From Thiomicrorhabdus indica (GTDB lineage: Bacteria; Pseudomonadota; Gammaproteobacteria; Thiomicrospirales; Thiomicrospiraceae), in assembly GCF_004293625.1 (NCBI RefSeq), contig NZ_CP033040.1, forward strand, positions 372,001-436,000: a stretch of DNA of 64,000 nucleotides, written 5' to 3'. The notes under the pieces were generated by a model. That model did not search any database. It had not been told where the DNA came from and was given only the letters and a program-made list of their open reading frames with translations. A program made the position numbers and the translations under genes. Positions 63,792 through 64,000 of this stretch are shown in pieces (the stretch's first letter is position 1; each line of letters starts with the position of its first letter).

Positions 63792-64000
63792 ATGGCAAAA
63801 GAAAAGTTTGAACGTTCCAAGCCGCACGTTAACGTAGGTACTATCGGTCACGTTGACCATGGTAAAACGACTCTAACTGCGGCACTAACTATCGTACAGG
63901 GTGCGAAATTTGGTGGTGATGTAAAAGATTACGCAAACATCGATAACGCTCCAGAAGAGCGTGAGCGTGGTATCACAATCTCAACAGCACACGTTGAGTA
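63792..64000 (+). CDS. tuf: Elongation factor Tu, N-terminal part (runs off the window)
   Basis: Delivers aminoacyl-tRNA to the ribosome. The first 69 codons are visible: [20 protein letters not shown], the P-loop GHVDHGKTT and the switch I segment [13 protein letters not shown] lies 9 bp before the ATG. Downstream of the three tRNAs in a shared transcription unit. Confidence 0.98.
   Translation, partial: MAKEKFERSKPHVNVGTIGHVDHGKTTLTAALTIVQGAKFGGDVKDYANIDNAPEERERGITISTAHVE

Overview
The window is about 43% G+C, densely coded and lies on one bacterial chromosome. Gene content suggests a free-living, probably marine or halotolerant gammaproteobacterium, most like the sulfur-oxidising Thiomicrospira/Hydrogenovibrio/Thiomicrorhabdus group. 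This is inferred from a sucrose-synthesis cassette, a BCCT osmolyte carrier, a Lap-type giant adhesin system and tRNA-Tyr/Gly/Thr upstream of tuf. No rRNA gene, CRISPR array, phage or intact transposase was found.

Layout. 1-5672: sucrose cassette (sucrose-phosphate synthase cut by the window edge, sucrose-phosphatase, fructokinase, amylosucrase), all +. 5832-9569: trpC, an HDOD protein, and a convergent membrane sensor joining an NMT1/THI5-like binding domain to a PAS domain. 9911-19882: one + operon for a Lap-type adhesin system: TolC-like outer membrane protein, lipoprotein, OmpA/TSP3 protein, LapG-like protein, LapD-like receptor, type I secretion ABC transporter, membrane fusion protein and LuxR-type regulator. 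It converges on the 3,893-residue adhesin gene (20001-31682, -), with a shared hairpin between. 31870-34550 (-): a deacylase-like metalloprotein, RimK and a 2OG-Fe(II) oxygenase. 35182-37932 (+): polyamine genes speD, speE and an ornithine-decarboxylase-type gene. 37971-49074: OsmC, aldo/keto reductase, MGMT, ZntB-like transporter, Rnk, an M42-like peptidase, a large chemoreceptor and a BCCT transporter. 49331-56071 (-): heavy-metal RND efflux pump with a DUF3240-like protein and a two-component system. 56394-60214 (+): Fe(III) ABC importer behind a possible Fur box. 60228-63266: bioA, truC and a TSUP permease. 63286-64000: tandem promoters, three tRNAs and the start of tuf.

Two observations stand out. 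First, the palindromic decamer ACCGGCCGGT recurs throughout: 29 copies of the CCGGCCGG core, 24 with the full decamer, where about 0.2 cores are expected from base composition. It occurs in all three codon frames and in intergenic DNA, one copy forming the apex of the hairpin between the Lap operon and the adhesin gene. This looks like a DNA-level signal of HIP1 or uptake-sequence type. Second, the Lap system looks rewired. The LapG-like protease has Ala at the catalytic Cys position, the adhesin retention module lacks the Ala-Ala-Gly cleavage site, and the LapD-like protein and the LuxR-type receiver are degenerate at their active sites. This suggests an adhesin that is not released by the usual LapG proteolysis.
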